Of a stretch of 64,000 bases of DNA, positions 20,804 to 29,550 are shown in pieces. The stretch spans positions 124,001-188,000 of the forward strand of contig JAVJVK010000013.1 of the NCBI GenBank assembly GCA_040221175.1, read 5' to 3'. The position numbers were made by a program, and so were the translations under genes. This DNA comes from Phycisphaerales bacterium (lineage in GTDB: Bacteria > Planctomycetota > Phycisphaerae > Phycisphaerales > UBA1924). How positions within the stretch are numbered: the first letter of the stretch is position 1; each line of letters starts with the position of its first letter. The notes under the pieces are model-generated. The model was not told the DNA's origin. It did not search any database and saw nothing but the letters and a program-made list of their open reading frames with translations.

Positions 20804-22041
20804 GGGATGATCCGGGCGGGCGCCTCGGGCTCCTTGATGTCACGCTGCAGACGCAGGGCCTCGACACGCTGGGTCAGCGTCCACAGGCGGATGAATCCGC
20901 CGGCGTGCTTCTGGTCGTACAGCGGGGTGTTGCTGAACGAGGCAAGTCCGGGGTCGTACAGGGCCGCATCGCAGGAGCGTTGCACGACGGTGGCGTGGCC
21001 CTTGAACAGACGCACGACGACCTGGCCGGTCAGACGCGACGCCATCGACTCAGCGGCGGCGCTGATGGCCTGGCGCAGCGGCGTGAACCACTTGCCGGCG
21101 TAGACGAGTTCGCCGAAGGTGGTGGCCATGTGCTCGCGATACCGGCGGACGTCGCGATCGAACGCGAGTTCTTCGAGCCCGCGCAAGGCGTTCACGAGCA
21201 CGGCGCCCGCGGGGGTCTCGTAGAGCCCGCGGCTCTTGATGCCCACCACGCGGTTCTCGATGATGTCGACGCGTCCGACGCCATGCCGGCCGGCGATCTC
21301 GTTGAGTTGCTCGATGAGTTCGACCCCGCCGAGATAGGCGCCGTTGAGGGAGATGGGGCGGCCGTCTTCAAAGGTCAGGCTCACCTCCTCGGGCTGGTCG
21401 GGCGTGTCTTCGATGTTGCGGCTCATCATCCAGACGTCCGGCGGCGGCGCGTTCCACGGGTCTTCGATGGGCCCGCCCTCGTGGGAGATGTGCCAGAGGT
21501 TGCGGTCTCGGCTGAAGATCTTGGTCGCGCTCGCAGTGCTCTTGATGTCGCGCTGGCGGAGGTACTCGAGCAGGTCTTCACGCGAGTGAAGGTCCCAGAT
21601 GCGCCAGGGGGCGATGATTTCCATGTGGGGCGCCAGGGCCGCATACCCGGCCTCGAAGCGGATCTGGTCGTTGCCCTTGCCCGTACAGCCGTGGCAGACG
21701 GCGTCGGCACCGACCTCGATCGCGTACTCGACCTGCGCCTTGGCGATGACCGGGCGGGCCATTGCCGTACCGAGTTGGTACGTGGTTTCGTACTGGCAGC
21801 CTGCGATCAGCGTCGGGAAGACGTAGTCGTCGACGAATTCCTGCTTGAGGTCCGCGACTTTGCAGCTCTCGGCGCCGGTCTTGCGCGCTTTCTCGATCAC
21901 GCCCTCGAGCTCTTCGGCGCCCTGGCCCACGTCGGCAACGATGCAATGCACCTCGAAGCCATAGGTTTCGACGAGCCACGGCACGATGGCCGAGGTGTCA
22001 AGGCCGCCGGAATAGGCAAGGACGACCTTGCGCTGGGTCAT
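20800..22041 (-). CDS. argG: Argininosuccinate synthase
   Basis: ArgG joins citrulline and aspartate using ATP to give argininosuccinate. The 413 residues begin MTQRKVVLAYSGGLDTSAIV with the pyrophosphatase-type P-loop. Further conserved blocks are ADVGQGAEEL, GCTGKGNDQIRFE, AYLGGVELIEQLNEIAGRHG and VGIKSRGLYETPAGAVL. Normal length. The gene overlaps argF upstream (4 bp) and argH downstream (4 bp), so all are probably translated by coupling. Confidence 0.97.
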   Translation of the reverse strand: MTQRKVVLAYSGGLDTSAIVPWLVETYGFEVHCIVADVGQGAEELEGVIEKARKTGAESCKVADLKQEFVDDYVFPTLIAGCQYETTYQLGTAMARPVIAKAQVEYAIEVGADAVCHGCTGKGNDQIRFEAGYAALAPHMEIIAPWRIWDLHSREDLLEYLRQRDIKSTASATKIFSRDRNLWHISHEGGPIEDPWNAPPPDVWMMSRNIEDTPDQPEEVSLTFEDGRPISLNGAYLGGVELIEQLNEIAGRHGVGRVDIIENRVVGIKSRGLYETPAGAVLVNALRGLEELAFDRDVRRYREHMATTFGELVYAGKWFTPLRQAISAAAESMASRLTGQVVVRLFKGHATVVQRSCDAALYDPGLASFSNTPLYDQKHAGGFIRLWTLTQRVEALRLQRDIKEPEAPARIIP

Positions 22042-23027
22042 GAGTTCGCTCCGTTCGTGTTCGTGGAATCGCCGCCCAGCAGCATCGTGAGGAGGGCGTT
22101 CTGTGCGTGCATTCGGTTCTCGGCCTGTTCGTACACGAGCGAGCCGGGACCATCGATGACCTCGTCGTCGACCTCGACGCCGCGGAAGGCCGGCAGGCAG
22201 TGCATGAAGTGCGCCGCGGAGCGGTTCTCCGCCGCGCGGGCCATGGTCGCAGCGGTCACGCGGTATCGCTGGAAGGCTTCAACGCGTTCGTCGCGTTCGC
22301 TCTCGCTGCCCATCGAGACCCACGTATCGGTGTAGACCACGTCGTGGCCGGCGATGGCGTCGGGATCGGTGTTCAGCTCGACGGCTCCCCCGGATGCCTC
22401 GGCCCGCTCGCGTGCCATTGCGAGCACCGCCGGTTGTGGGTCGTAGGCGCTGGGCGCGATGATCGTGACGTGGGCGCCCAGCGCGCTCAGCGTGAGCACG
22501 AGCGAGTTGCAGACGTTGTTGCCATCGCCGATGTAGGCGACTTTGACGCCCTCGATTCGCCCGCAGGCGGCGCGAATGGTCATCGCGTCGCCCAATGCCT
22601 GGCACGGGTGCTCGTGGTCGCTGAGTGCGTTGACGATCGGCACGCGGGACACGCGGTCCATCTCCTGGAGCACCACGTGTCGGCGGACACGGGCGACGAT
22701 GGCATCGGCGTACCGCTCGAGCGTTCTGGTGAAGTCGGTGATCGACTCGCGATCGCCCAGGGGCGAGCCGGACTGGTCGAGATACGTCACGTTGGCGCCC
22801 AGGCGAGACAGGCCAATGTCGAAGCTCGTCCGCGTGCGCAGCGAGGGCTTTTCGAACACGAGTGCGACGGCCTTGTTCTCCAGCGTTCGGGCGGGGGTGG
22901 GCCACGCCGATCGCATGTCGTCGGCCAGGTCGATGACCACTCGGATGCCGGCGGCATCGAGCTGGGCCGAAGAAAGCAGGCTCTTGGGCATCTGGATGGC
23001 CGGTGGCGGCGTGGGTGCGTCAGGCAT
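22038..23027 (-). CDS. argF: Ornithine carbamoyltransferase
   Basis: Transfers the carbamoyl group from carbamoyl phosphate to ornithine, giving citrulline. The 329 residues contain the carbamoyl-phosphate motif FEKPSLRTRTSFD (Leu where Thr is most common), HEHPCQALGD, the ornithine loop DTWVSMGSE, HCLPAFRG and the C-terminal EQAENRMHAQNALL. The ATG at 23027 is chosen; it overlaps the argB end by 8 bp, and the longer upstream frame is Pro/Arg-rich. Conserved ligand motifs support ornithine over other transcarbamylase substrates, and the operon agrees. Confidence 0.94.
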   Translation of the reverse strand: MPDAPTPPPAIQMPKSLLSSAQLDAAGIRVVIDLADDMRSAWPTPARTLENKAVALVFEKPSLRTRTSFDIGLSRLGANVTYLDQSGSPLGDRESITDFTRTLERYADAIVARVRRHVVLQEMDRVSRVPIVNALSDHEHPCQALGDAMTIRAACGRIEGVKVAYIGDGNNVCNSLVLTLSALGAHVTIIAPSAYDPQPAVLAMARERAEASGGAVELNTDPDAIAGHDVVYTDTWVSMGSESERDERVEAFQRYRVTAATMARAAENRSAAHFMHCLPAFRGVEVDDEVIDGPGSLVYEQAENRMHAQNALLTMLLGGDSTNTNGANS

Positions 23028-23847
23028 TGCCGGCTCCCAGCGAGGCCGCGGGCTTGCCGTCCCGGATGATGGTGCCACCGGGTGCGGCAGGATCTCGCCA
23101 CCACGACGCATCGGCATCGGTCCATGATGCGATTCGAACGGGGGCGTGCAATCGCGCGGCCATATCCACGGCGGCGCGCACCTTGACGATCATGCCGCCG
23201 GCGATGATGCCCGCATCGATCAGCCGTTCGATCTCGGCTCGATCGAGCTCGTTGATGAGTCCACCATCGGCGTCGAGTACGCCGGCGGTGTCGGTCAGCA
23301 GCACCAGTTGGCTGGCGCCGAGCGCGATGGCGACGCCCGCGGCGGCATCGTCGGCATTGACGTTAAGGGGCAGGCCGTCGTCGTCGGCGCCGACGCACGA
23401 GATTACCGGCAGCACGCCCGCGCCCATGAGCGCCAGCAGGCCGTCCACGTTATGGGCGTCTTCGTCGGGATCAACGACGCCCACGCGGCCAAGGTCCACC
23501 CCGTCGACCGGTCGATGCACGCGGCAGCAGATGCCGGCGCCCGACAGCGTGAGCCCCGCACAGGAGACGTCGCGGGAGATCAATGCGCCGACCAATGCGT
23601 GGTTGACATTACCGCCCACGGCGGCGACGACTTCGTGCATCGTTTGATCGTCGGTGACGCGCAAGCCCTGGACGCGCCGGGCCTCGATGCCGAGCCGATC
23701 GAGGCGTGCATCGATGGCGCCGCCGCCGCCATGCACGATCACGAGGCGCTCGTGGGCGGCAAGGCGGGCCAGGGCGTCGATGATGGGCTCCCGCGAGACG
23801 GCCGCGTCGACGCCGCGTCCGCCGAGTTTGACGACGACTGCGTTCAT
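23020..23847 (-). CDS. argB: Acetylglutamate kinase
   Basis: Phosphorylates N-acetylglutamate, the second and often feedback-controlled step of arginine synthesis. The 275 residues begin MNAVVVKLGGRGVDAAVSRE. Glycine-rich IVHGGGGAIDARLDRLGIEA, NVNADDAAAGVAIALGASQL, LLTDTAGVLDADG and AGGMIVKVRAAVDMAARLHA are diagnostic. The ATG at 23847 overlaps the argC stop (ATGA) and is preceded by AAGGAG. The short form without a long N-terminal helix suggests an arginine-insensitive type, which is inference. The upstream continuation of the frame is antisense noise over argC. Confidence 0.95.
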   Translation of the reverse strand: MNAVVVKLGGRGVDAAVSREPIIDALARLAAHERLVIVHGGGGAIDARLDRLGIEARRVQGLRVTDDQTMHEVVAAVGGNVNHALVGALISRDVSCAGLTLSGAGICCRVHRPVDGVDLGRVGVVDPDEDAHNVDGLLALMGAGVLPVISCVGADDDGLPLNVNADDAAAGVAIALGASQLVLLTDTAGVLDADGGLINELDRAEIERLIDAGIIAGGMIVKVRAAVDMAARLHAPVRIASWTDADASWWRDPAAPGGTIIRDGKPAASLGAGNA

Positions 23848-24890
23848 GCGAACTCCTTGGAAGCCGTGGTGCGATCGGGCGTCAGGCCGGCGCGCTCGTC
23901 GAGCCCAAGCCGGATGTTGACGGCTTGGAGAGCCTGGCCCGAGGCGCCCTTGAGCAGGTTGTCCAGCGAGCAGGCCAAGACGGCATGGTTCGAGCGTTCG
24001 TCGAATGCCAGGGCGATGTCGGCGTAGTTGGTTCGCTCGACGCCCGCGACGCTCGGCCAGCGCCCCTTTGGGAGTAAGCGCACAAAGTGGTCGTCGGCGT
24101 ACGCGGACGCAAGGCATGCGCGAACGTCGTCTTCGCTGGCGTCGGGAATGAGATCAACGTGCACGAGGGCGAGCATGCCCCGAAAGAACGGCGCGACGCT
24201 GGGCGTGAAGAGCACCTGCACGCCCGCGTGGTGGGCGATCTCGGGCTGATGGCGGTGCGCGAAGACGTTGTACGGCTCGAGGCTGACTTCCCCAAAGAGG
24301 TTGCGTTGCGACGGCGTCCGGCCCGCGCCGCTGATGCCGCTCACGGCGTCTATGAACGGCACCCGGCCCTCGGCGAGCAGGCCGGCATGGACAATCGGAC
24401 GCAGCGGCAGGAGGCTCGCGGTGGGGTAGCAGCCCGGGCACGAGAGCAGGCTGGCCTCACCGATGGCGGCACGGTTGTGCTCGGGCAGCGCATAGACGGC
24501 CTGGCCGAGCAGCGCGGGGGTGGGGTGTTCGAAGCCGTAGGCCGTCGGGTAGTCCGATTCGGGCAGCCGGAAGGCGCCCGACAGGTCGGCAACGACCGGG
24601 CAAGAGCCAACCAGGGCGCCGGCGAGCGTGGCGCTGGCTTCGTGCGGCGTGCACAGGAAGACCACCTCTGGCGAGCACGCCAGGATGGACTCGGGCTCGC
24701 CCGCCCCGAAGGTTGCCTGGGTGCGTCCACGCAGATCCGGGAAGACGTCCTCGACGCGCTGGCCCACGCTGCGACCCTCGGGCGAGGCGAAAACGCCGGC
24801 CAGTTCGAGCGAGGGGTGGGCAAGGACGAGACGGATGAGTTCCAGTCCCGTGTATCCCGTGGCCCCGGCAATGGCGACGGGGATGCTCAT
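23844..24890 (-). CDS. argC: N-acetyl-gamma-glutamyl-phosphate reductase
   Basis: Reduces N-acetylglutamyl phosphate to the semialdehyde with NADPH. The 348 residues start MSIPVAIAGATGYTGLELIR (nucleotide-binding GxxGxxG). The catalytic cysteine lies in SCPGCYPTASLLPLRPIV, and SGISGAGRTPSQRNLFGEV and HRHQPEIAHHAG follow. It heads the arginine operon, 143 bp from the divergent rhodanese gene. A GGAG lies about 10 nt before the ATG. I did not find an ArgR-box-like palindrome in the divergent gap. Confidence 0.96.
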   Translation of the reverse strand: MSIPVAIAGATGYTGLELIRLVLAHPSLELAGVFASPEGRSVGQRVEDVFPDLRGRTQATFGAGEPESILACSPEVVFLCTPHEASATLAGALVGSCPVVADLSGAFRLPESDYPTAYGFEHPTPALLGQAVYALPEHNRAAIGEASLLSCPGCYPTASLLPLRPIVHAGLLAEGRVPFIDAVSGISGAGRTPSQRNLFGEVSLEPYNVFAHRHQPEIAHHAGVQVLFTPSVAPFFRGMLALVHVDLIPDASEDDVRACLASAYADDHFVRLLPKGRWPSVAGVERTNYADIALAFDERSNHAVLACSLDNLLKGASGQALQAVNIRLGLDERAGLTPDRTTASKEFA

Positions 24891-25033
24891 CGGCAGCGTG
24901 CTCCGGAGGAGTCGGTTACTGATTGGTGCCTGATGGGCTCACGCATTGCGACGTAGCGTATTGGGGCTGAACCGCCACTGCAACCCGTGAGGCCCCGACG
25001 CGAACGCCCGAGGCCAATCAGGAGAAGATTCTG

Positions 25034-25411
25034 TTGAAGCACTCAGAGAAGTTTCTGGCGATCGTGGACGAGGCTCGCGGACGCATCAAGGAATGCACGG
25101 TCGAGGACGTCCGGAAGATGCAGGCAGCCGGTGAGGCGTTCGAACTGATCGATGTTCGCGAAGAAAGCGAGTTTGCCAGGGGACGACTGCCGGGCGCTCG
25201 CCACATCGGCAAGGGGGTCATCGAACGGGATGCCGAGGCGAAGTTGCCCGACCCAGACGCGAAGATCGTTCTGTATTGCGGCGGGGGCTATCGCTCGGCG
25301 CTGGCGGCGGACAACCTCCAGAAGATGGGCTATCGCGACGTCATCTCCATGGATGGAGGGTACCGCGGATGGACCGAAGCGGGTCTTCCCACCGAGCAGC
25401 CCGAGACCTAG
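25034..25411 (+). CDS. Rhodanese-like sulfurtransferase domain protein
   Basis: Single rhodanese domain of 125 residues, presumably cytoplasmic, carrying sulfane sulfur on one cysteine. FELIDVREESEFARGRLPGA is the CH2A region and IVLYCGGGYRSALAADNL holds the active cysteine in the loop CGGGYR. GYRDVISMDGGYRGWTEAG closes the domain. The TTG at 25034 follows AGGAG by 9 nt and gives a normal N-terminus. It is divergent from argC, with no evident link to arginine synthesis. Confidence 0.92.
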   Translation: MKHSEKFLAIVDEARGRIKECTVEDVRKMQAAGEAFELIDVREESEFARGRLPGARHIGKGVIERDAEAKLPDPDAKIVLYCGGGYRSALAADNLQKMGYRDVISMDGGYRGWTEAGLPTEQPET

Positions 25412-25421
25412 CCCCGGCGGG

Positions 25422-25643
25422 TCATCGATCTTCGCGGGCGACGCGGGGTTGCTGGAGCGCCGCGGGAGTGGCCTGCCACACGGTGGGCGCGTAGGACCGC
25501 GCCTGCGGCGGGCCGTCAGGACGTGAGGACGTGGCGCAGCCCGAGACCATGCAGCCTGCGGTTGCGGCAAGCAATACACCCCCGACGGTCCGCAGGCCTG
25601 GCCAGAGGGTTCGAGTTCGTGTGAAAGGGTGTGTGGTCGTCAT
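25422..25643 (-). CDS. Small putative lipoprotein
   Basis: A 73-residue product from ATG 25643: MTTTHPFTRTRTLWPGLRTV followed by the hydrophobic stretch GGVLLAATAGCMVSGCATS. Cysteines in both TAGC and VSGC could serve as lipobox, then a polar tail (SSRPDGPPQARSYAPTVWQA). The family is not recognised. It is tail to tail with the rhodanese gene, 10 bp apart. The frame remains open far upstream on the minus strand, but that part is antisense to the isomerase gene. Existence is supported by the signal peptide only. Confidence 0.55.
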   Translation of the reverse strand: MTTTHPFTRTRTLWPGLRTVGGVLLAATAGCMVSGCATSSRPDGPPQARSYAPTVWQATPAALQQPRVAREDR

Positions 25644-25970
25644 ACAGCCAAGAGCGTCCTTCGTTGGGGGGCAGCGCACGCTGGCACGTCGGTCAGCGTG
25701 CTGTTCGGATACCGGGCGCCGGGCGTTCTGGTCGAGGTTCGCTTGCGACCGCGGCGGCGGCCACGGCGGGGGCCGATCATCGGACGATTCGGCGTCGCGG
25801 CATCGGCAGAATTGGGAGAGATTGCCCGGTTTGTGGGGCGGCGGTGTCGTTGACCAGCCCGCGGGTTGTCGTACGATCCGGGCCGACGCGGCGTTCATTC
25901 GGGACGTGCGGGATAATGCTGTGCGTGTTATCCCGTATGCCTCTCCGCGTTTGGGCGAGAGGATTGCTCC
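25644..25970. other. Divergent intergenic region, 327 bp
   Basis: It lies between the small lipoprotein (minus) and the sugar-phosphate isomerase gene (plus). No coding sequence is convincing. It contains an inverted repeat (25909-25935) close to the rightward gene. Confidence 0.5.
25909..25935. promoter_or_regulatory. Inverted repeat CGGGATAA-N11-TTATCCCG, possible operator
   Basis: Perfect 8-bp arms (25909-25916 and 25928-25935) separated by 11 bp. The arm centres are 19 bp apart, about two helical turns. It lies 36 bp before the ATG at 25971, a good place for an operator of a dimeric regulator of that gene. No T-run follows, so it is not a terminator. Confidence 0.5.
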
Positions 25971-26846
25971 ATGATTCGCACGGCGTTCAGCACGGTTGCC
26001 TGTCCCGATTGGACCCTTGTTCGCGTGGCCCGGACCGCAGCCGACCTGGGCTTCGATGGGGTCGACCTGCGAACCTTCGGCTACGACTCGCGCACCTTTG
26101 TGTGCGACCCGCTGATGACCAGCGCCAAGAAGGTCGAGTCGACCTTCAGCGACCTGGGCGTGGACGTGTGCGGGCTGGCGACCTCCATCACGCTCGACCA
26201 CCCGGTGCGCCCCCACGTTGTGGGCCGCACGTTCCTGTTTGATCAGGAGCGTGTGACCAGGCAGGCGACCCGGCTGGTGGACTTCGCGTCGATGGTCGGG
26301 GCCCCGTACCTGCGCGTCTTTGGCTTCGAGGTGCCCGAGGGCGAGAAGCGCGCCACGTCGGTTCGGTTGATTGCGAATCGACTGACGGCGATCGCCGACC
26401 ACGCCAGGCACCGCGGGGTGACGATCGTGCTCGAGAACGGCGGTAGCTTCCGGACCGCCGAAGACCTGCGCGAGATCATCGACATGGTCGACAGCCCGCT
26501 GCTGGCGGCCTGTTACAACAACGCTGTCGGCCATGCCGCGGGCGATGACTATGTCAAGGCCGTACGCACCCTCGGCCGCCGCCTGAAGTTCGCGCGGCTG
26601 AAGGATGTGGGCGAGGACGGCTGCGTTCGACTCGGCACGGGTCGGAGCGAACCCGAGTCATTCGTCCGCGCGTTGATGGAATACGGGTACTTCGACGGTT
26701 GGCTCTGCTACGAATGGGATCGCGCGTGGGACGACACGCTCGCGCCGGCCGAGGACGTGCTGCCAGAGGCTATCCGCACGATCTACGGCTGGCTGGGCGC
26801 AACCGGGAGCAAGACCGGCTCGCGCCAGGCAGCCGGGGCGGTCTGA
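25971..26846 (+). CDS. Sugar phosphate isomerase/epimerase family TIM-barrel protein
   Basis: The 291-residue protein belongs to the xylose isomerase-like TIM-barrel/AP endonuclease 2 superfamily, which includes sugar isomerases and epimerases. It starts MIRTAFSTVACPDWTLVRVA; the phrase ADLGFDGVDLRTFG is the usual first-strand pattern. Metal-ligand candidates are Glu in GVTIVLENGGSF, Asn/His in CYNNAVGHAAGDD, and Glu in WLCYEWDRAW. The substrate cannot be told. GAGAGG precedes the ATG, and an inverted repeat lies just upstream. It ends 31 bp before queG and may be co-transcribed with it. Confidence 0.85.
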   Translation: MIRTAFSTVACPDWTLVRVARTAADLGFDGVDLRTFGYDSRTFVCDPLMTSAKKVESTFSDLGVDVCGLATSITLDHPVRPHVVGRTFLFDQERVTRQATRLVDFASMVGAPYLRVFGFEVPEGEKRATSVRLIANRLTAIADHARHRGVTIVLENGGSFRTAEDLREIIDMVDSPLLAACYNNAVGHAAGDDYVKAVRTLGRRLKFARLKDVGEDGCVRLGTGRSEPESFVRALMEYGYFDGWLCYEWDRAWDDTLAPAEDVLPEAIRTIYGWLGATGSKTGSRQAAGAV

Positions 26847-26877
26847 CGCTACGGACAAGAGCGAGCGCACGAGGCTG

Positions 26878-27927
26878 GTGCTGGAGCGTTGCAAGGAGCT
26901 TGGCTTTGCGCTCGCTGGCATCGCACCGGTTCGTCGCATGCGCCGCGAGGCCGAGATGCGGGCGTGGCTTGCCCGGGGCCGGCACGGATCGATGGCGTAC
27001 TTGGCGCGACATGCCGATTTGAAGGCCGATCCGTCGCAGTTGCTCGATGGCGCGACGTGCGCCGTCATGGTCGCGGATCTCTACGCGACGCGCGATGGCG
27101 GACCCGATGACGTTCCCGATGGCCACGGGCGCATCGCCCGATACGCCCGCGGCGGCGACTACCACAAGATCATGAAGAAGCGGCTGCACGCGCTGTGCGA
27201 TGACCTGGCGTTACGCTGGCCCGAGTCGCGCACTCGGGCGTTCGTTGACACTGCGCCCGTGCACGAACGCGAGATGGCGCTCGCGGCCGGGCTCGGTTGG
27301 ATCGGCAAGCACACGCTCCTGATCCATCCGAAGATGGGAAGCTGGATGCTGCTGGGAGGCGTGCTGACCACGCTGGAACTGGAGGTGCGGCAGTCCGAAG
27401 AGCCCGACCACTGCGGTACGTGCACGCGTTGCATCGATGCCTGCCCGACCGATGCAATCACGCCGTACAGCGTCGACGCGTCGCGATGCATCAGCTACCT
27501 GACCATCGAACGACGCGGGCCGATTGAGCCCGACTTGCAGCGCGGCATGGGGCCATGGATCTTCGGATGCGACGTATGCCAGGAAGTATGCCCGCACAAC
27601 TCGCCCCGATCGGGCGACGTGGGCGATGCGAACCCGGCGTACGCGGGAGATCGGTCGTCGTTCGATCTGCTGGAAGTACTCGGCTGGGACGAAGGCGCCC
27701 GGCGGGCGGCGTTCGCAAAGAGCGCCATGAAGCGGGCCAAGCTTGGCATGATGCGCCGCAACGCGGTCATCGCGGCGGGCAACGAGATCCGGCGGCTGGG
27801 ACCCGGCGACGACGTCGCGACGAAGCTGGTGCGTGGATTGCGTGAGGTTGCGGGCGACGCGGCGGCGGACCAGGAACTCCGCACGCTTGCGATGCGCACG
27901 CTGGAGGACCTGGGGCAATCGCTATGA
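26878..27927 (+). CDS. queG: Epoxyqueuosine reductase
   Basis: QueG is the cobalamin- and Fe-S-dependent enzyme that reduces epoxyqueuosine to queuosine in tRNA. The 349 residues begin near LERCKELGFALAGIAPV. The conserved CDVCQEVCPHNS and HCGTCTRCIDACPTDAI motifs bind two [4Fe-4S] clusters, and FVDTAPVHEREMALAAGLGW and GWIGKHTLLIHPKMGSW form the cobalamin/substrate region. The GTG at 26878 is the first available start near the family N-terminus. No strong Shine-Dalgarno is seen, so coupling to the isomerase gene is possible. Confidence 0.94.
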   Translation: MLERCKELGFALAGIAPVRRMRREAEMRAWLARGRHGSMAYLARHADLKADPSQLLDGATCAVMVADLYATRDGGPDDVPDGHGRIARYARGGDYHKIMKKRLHALCDDLALRWPESRTRAFVDTAPVHEREMALAAGLGWIGKHTLLIHPKMGSWMLLGGVLTTLELEVRQSEEPDHCGTCTRCIDACPTDAITPYSVDASRCISYLTIERRGPIEPDLQRGMGPWIFGCDVCQEVCPHNSPRSGDVGDANPAYAGDRSSFDLLEVLGWDEGARRAAFAKSAMKRAKLGMMRRNAVIAAGNEIRRLGPGDDVATKLVRGLREVAGDAAADQELRTLAMRTLEDLGQSL

Positions 27928-27928
27928 T
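27923..27928 (+). promoter_or_regulatory. Putative -10 element TATGAT, leaderless geometry
   Basis: TATGAT ends 5 nt before the ATG at 27934 and overlaps the queG stop codon. The gene lacks a Shine-Dalgarno sequence. Position matches the eight other TANNNT sites. Confidence 0.4.
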
Positions 27929-27933
27929 CGGTC

Positions 27934-29550
27934 ATGGCTGAGGTCCGGCCCGTGGTGGTGATCGTCGGCGGTGGGTTCGCCGGGCTGGCATGTGCACGGG
28001 CGCTCAAGCGAGCCCCGGTTGACCTCGTCCTGGTCGATCGCCGCAACCACCACCTGTTCCAGCCCTTGCTGTATCAGGTTGCCACGGCGGCGCTGTCGCC
28101 GGCAAACATCGCGGCGCCGATCCGCCGCATCATGCGCAGGCAGCGTAACTGCACCGTGGTGATGGGCGAGGTCGAAGCCGTCGACGCCGGCGCGAAGACT
28201 ATCCGCATTGCCGGTAATGAGCGACGGTATGAATTTCTAGTGCTCGCATGCGGCATGCGACACAATTACTTCGGTCATGACGAGTGGCAACGCGTGGCGC
28301 CGGGACTCAAATCGGTGGACGACGCGTTGGAGATCCGCCAGCGCGTGCTGCTGGCCTTCGAGGCGGCCGAGGTCGAGGCCGATGAGGCGGCGCGACGAGC
28401 GCAGCTCACGTTCGTGGTCATCGGTGCGGGCCCGACCGGCGTGGAACTGGCTGGCGCGATCGCAGAGATTGCGACGCAGTCGATCCCGCGGGACTTTCGC
28501 CGCGTCGATACCCGGACGGCGAAGGTCGTGCTGGTCGAGGGCGCCGGCCGCGTGCTGCCGATGTTCCACGAAGAGTCTTCGGAGCGTGCGAAGCGGAGCC
28601 TGGAGGGCCTGGGCGTCGAGGTCGTGTTGGGTCAGATGGCGTCAGCCATCGACGATCAGGGAGTCACCATCGGCAAGGGTGAAAATGCGCGGCGGATCGA
28701 GAGTCGGTGCGTGCTTTGGGCCGCGGGGCTTAAGGCAGAGTCGGTGTTGGATGGTCTGGACGTTCCCAAGGACAGGATGGGCCGTGTGAAGGTCGAGGCC
28801 GATCTATCGGCGCCCGGCCATCGCGAGATATTCGTCGTGGGCGACCTGATGGCGCACGAAGACCCGGACACCGGCAAGGCCACGCCCGGCGTGGCGCAGG
28901 CGGCCATGCAGTCGGGCCGATACGTAGGCGAATTGATCGCCGCCGAGGTCGGCGGCGCGTCACGCGGATCTGTTGAACCGTTTCGGTACAACGACAAGGG
29001 ATCGATGGCGACGATCGGGCGCGCGCGGGCGGTGGCGGAGATCGGTTCGCTGCGCTTTGGCGGGTTTGTTGCGTGGGTGCTTTGGTCGGTTGTGCACGTG
29101 TCGTTCCTGATCGGCTTTCGCAACAAGCTCATGGCGCTCATCGAGTGGTCGTGGCTGTACGTGTCGTGGAGCCGCGGGGCGAGGCTGATCACCGGCCGGC
29201 GCGCGCAGCCCGACCCGGCCGATCGTGTTGATTCGACCGGGAGGACAGGGTGCGTTGGTAAAGGTCGGGCCTCAGGGGCCCAGCGGGCGAGGCGTGGGCT
29301 CGCTGGTGGGCTCGAGCGTGAACGTGCGATCGATGTCCTTGGCCTTCTCGGCCTCGTATCGCAGGGTGAAGGTCGCGCCCTGCTCACCCCTGATGATGTA
29401 GCGGAAGATGGCTTCGTCCATGCCGCCGACGCCCTCGTTGAGCTGGATGCGATGCGGCTCGAAGCGGACCTCGTTCATCTGCCGATCGTTGAAGTCGCGC
29501 AGGCGGCCGGCGGTGATGACCTCGGCGCCGTTGCCCTCGAAGTGCAGTAG
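27934..29550 (+). CDS. ndh: Type II NADH dehydrogenase (FAD-dependent), C-terminus overruns the convergent gene
   Basis: NDH-2 transfers electrons from NADH to quinone at the membrane without pumping protons. Two Rossmann motifs are visible: VVVIVGGGFAGLACARALKR for FAD and FVVIGAGPTGVELAGAIAEI for NADH. HHLFQPLLYQVATAALSPAN and VGDLMAHEDPDTGKATPGVA are typical, and the membrane-associating end is VVHVSFLIGFRNKLMALIEW and SWSRGARLITG (about residue 425). Relatives stop about there. Here no in-frame stop occurs until 29548-29550, adding about 110 residues, the last 93 of them antisense to the M14 peptidase gene. That tail lacks protein character, so a lost stop codon or a small frame error is likely. 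Confidence 0.88.
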   Translation: MAEVRPVVVIVGGGFAGLACARALKRAPVDLVLVDRRNHHLFQPLLYQVATAALSPANIAAPIRRIMRRQRNCTVVMGEVEAVDAGAKTIRIAGNERRYEFLVLACGMRHNYFGHDEWQRVAPGLKSVDDALEIRQRVLLAFEAAEVEADEAARRAQLTFVVIGAGPTGVELAGAIAEIATQSIPRDFRRVDTRTAKVVLVEGAGRVLPMFHEESSERAKRSLEGLGVEVVLGQMASAIDDQGVTIGKGENARRIESRCVLWAAGLKAESVLDGLDVPKDRMGRVKVEADLSAPGHREIFVVGDLMAHEDPDTGKATPGVAQAAMQSGRYVGELIAAEVGGASRGSVEPFRYNDKGSMATIGRARAVAEIGSLRFGGFVAWVLWSVVHVSFLIGFRNKLMALIEWSWLYVSWSRGARLITGRRAQPDPADRVDSTGRTGCVGKGRASGAQRARRGLAGGLERERAIDVLGLLGLVSQGEGRALLTPDDVAEDGFVHAADALVELDAMRLEADLVHLPIVEVAQAAGGDDLGAVALEVQ

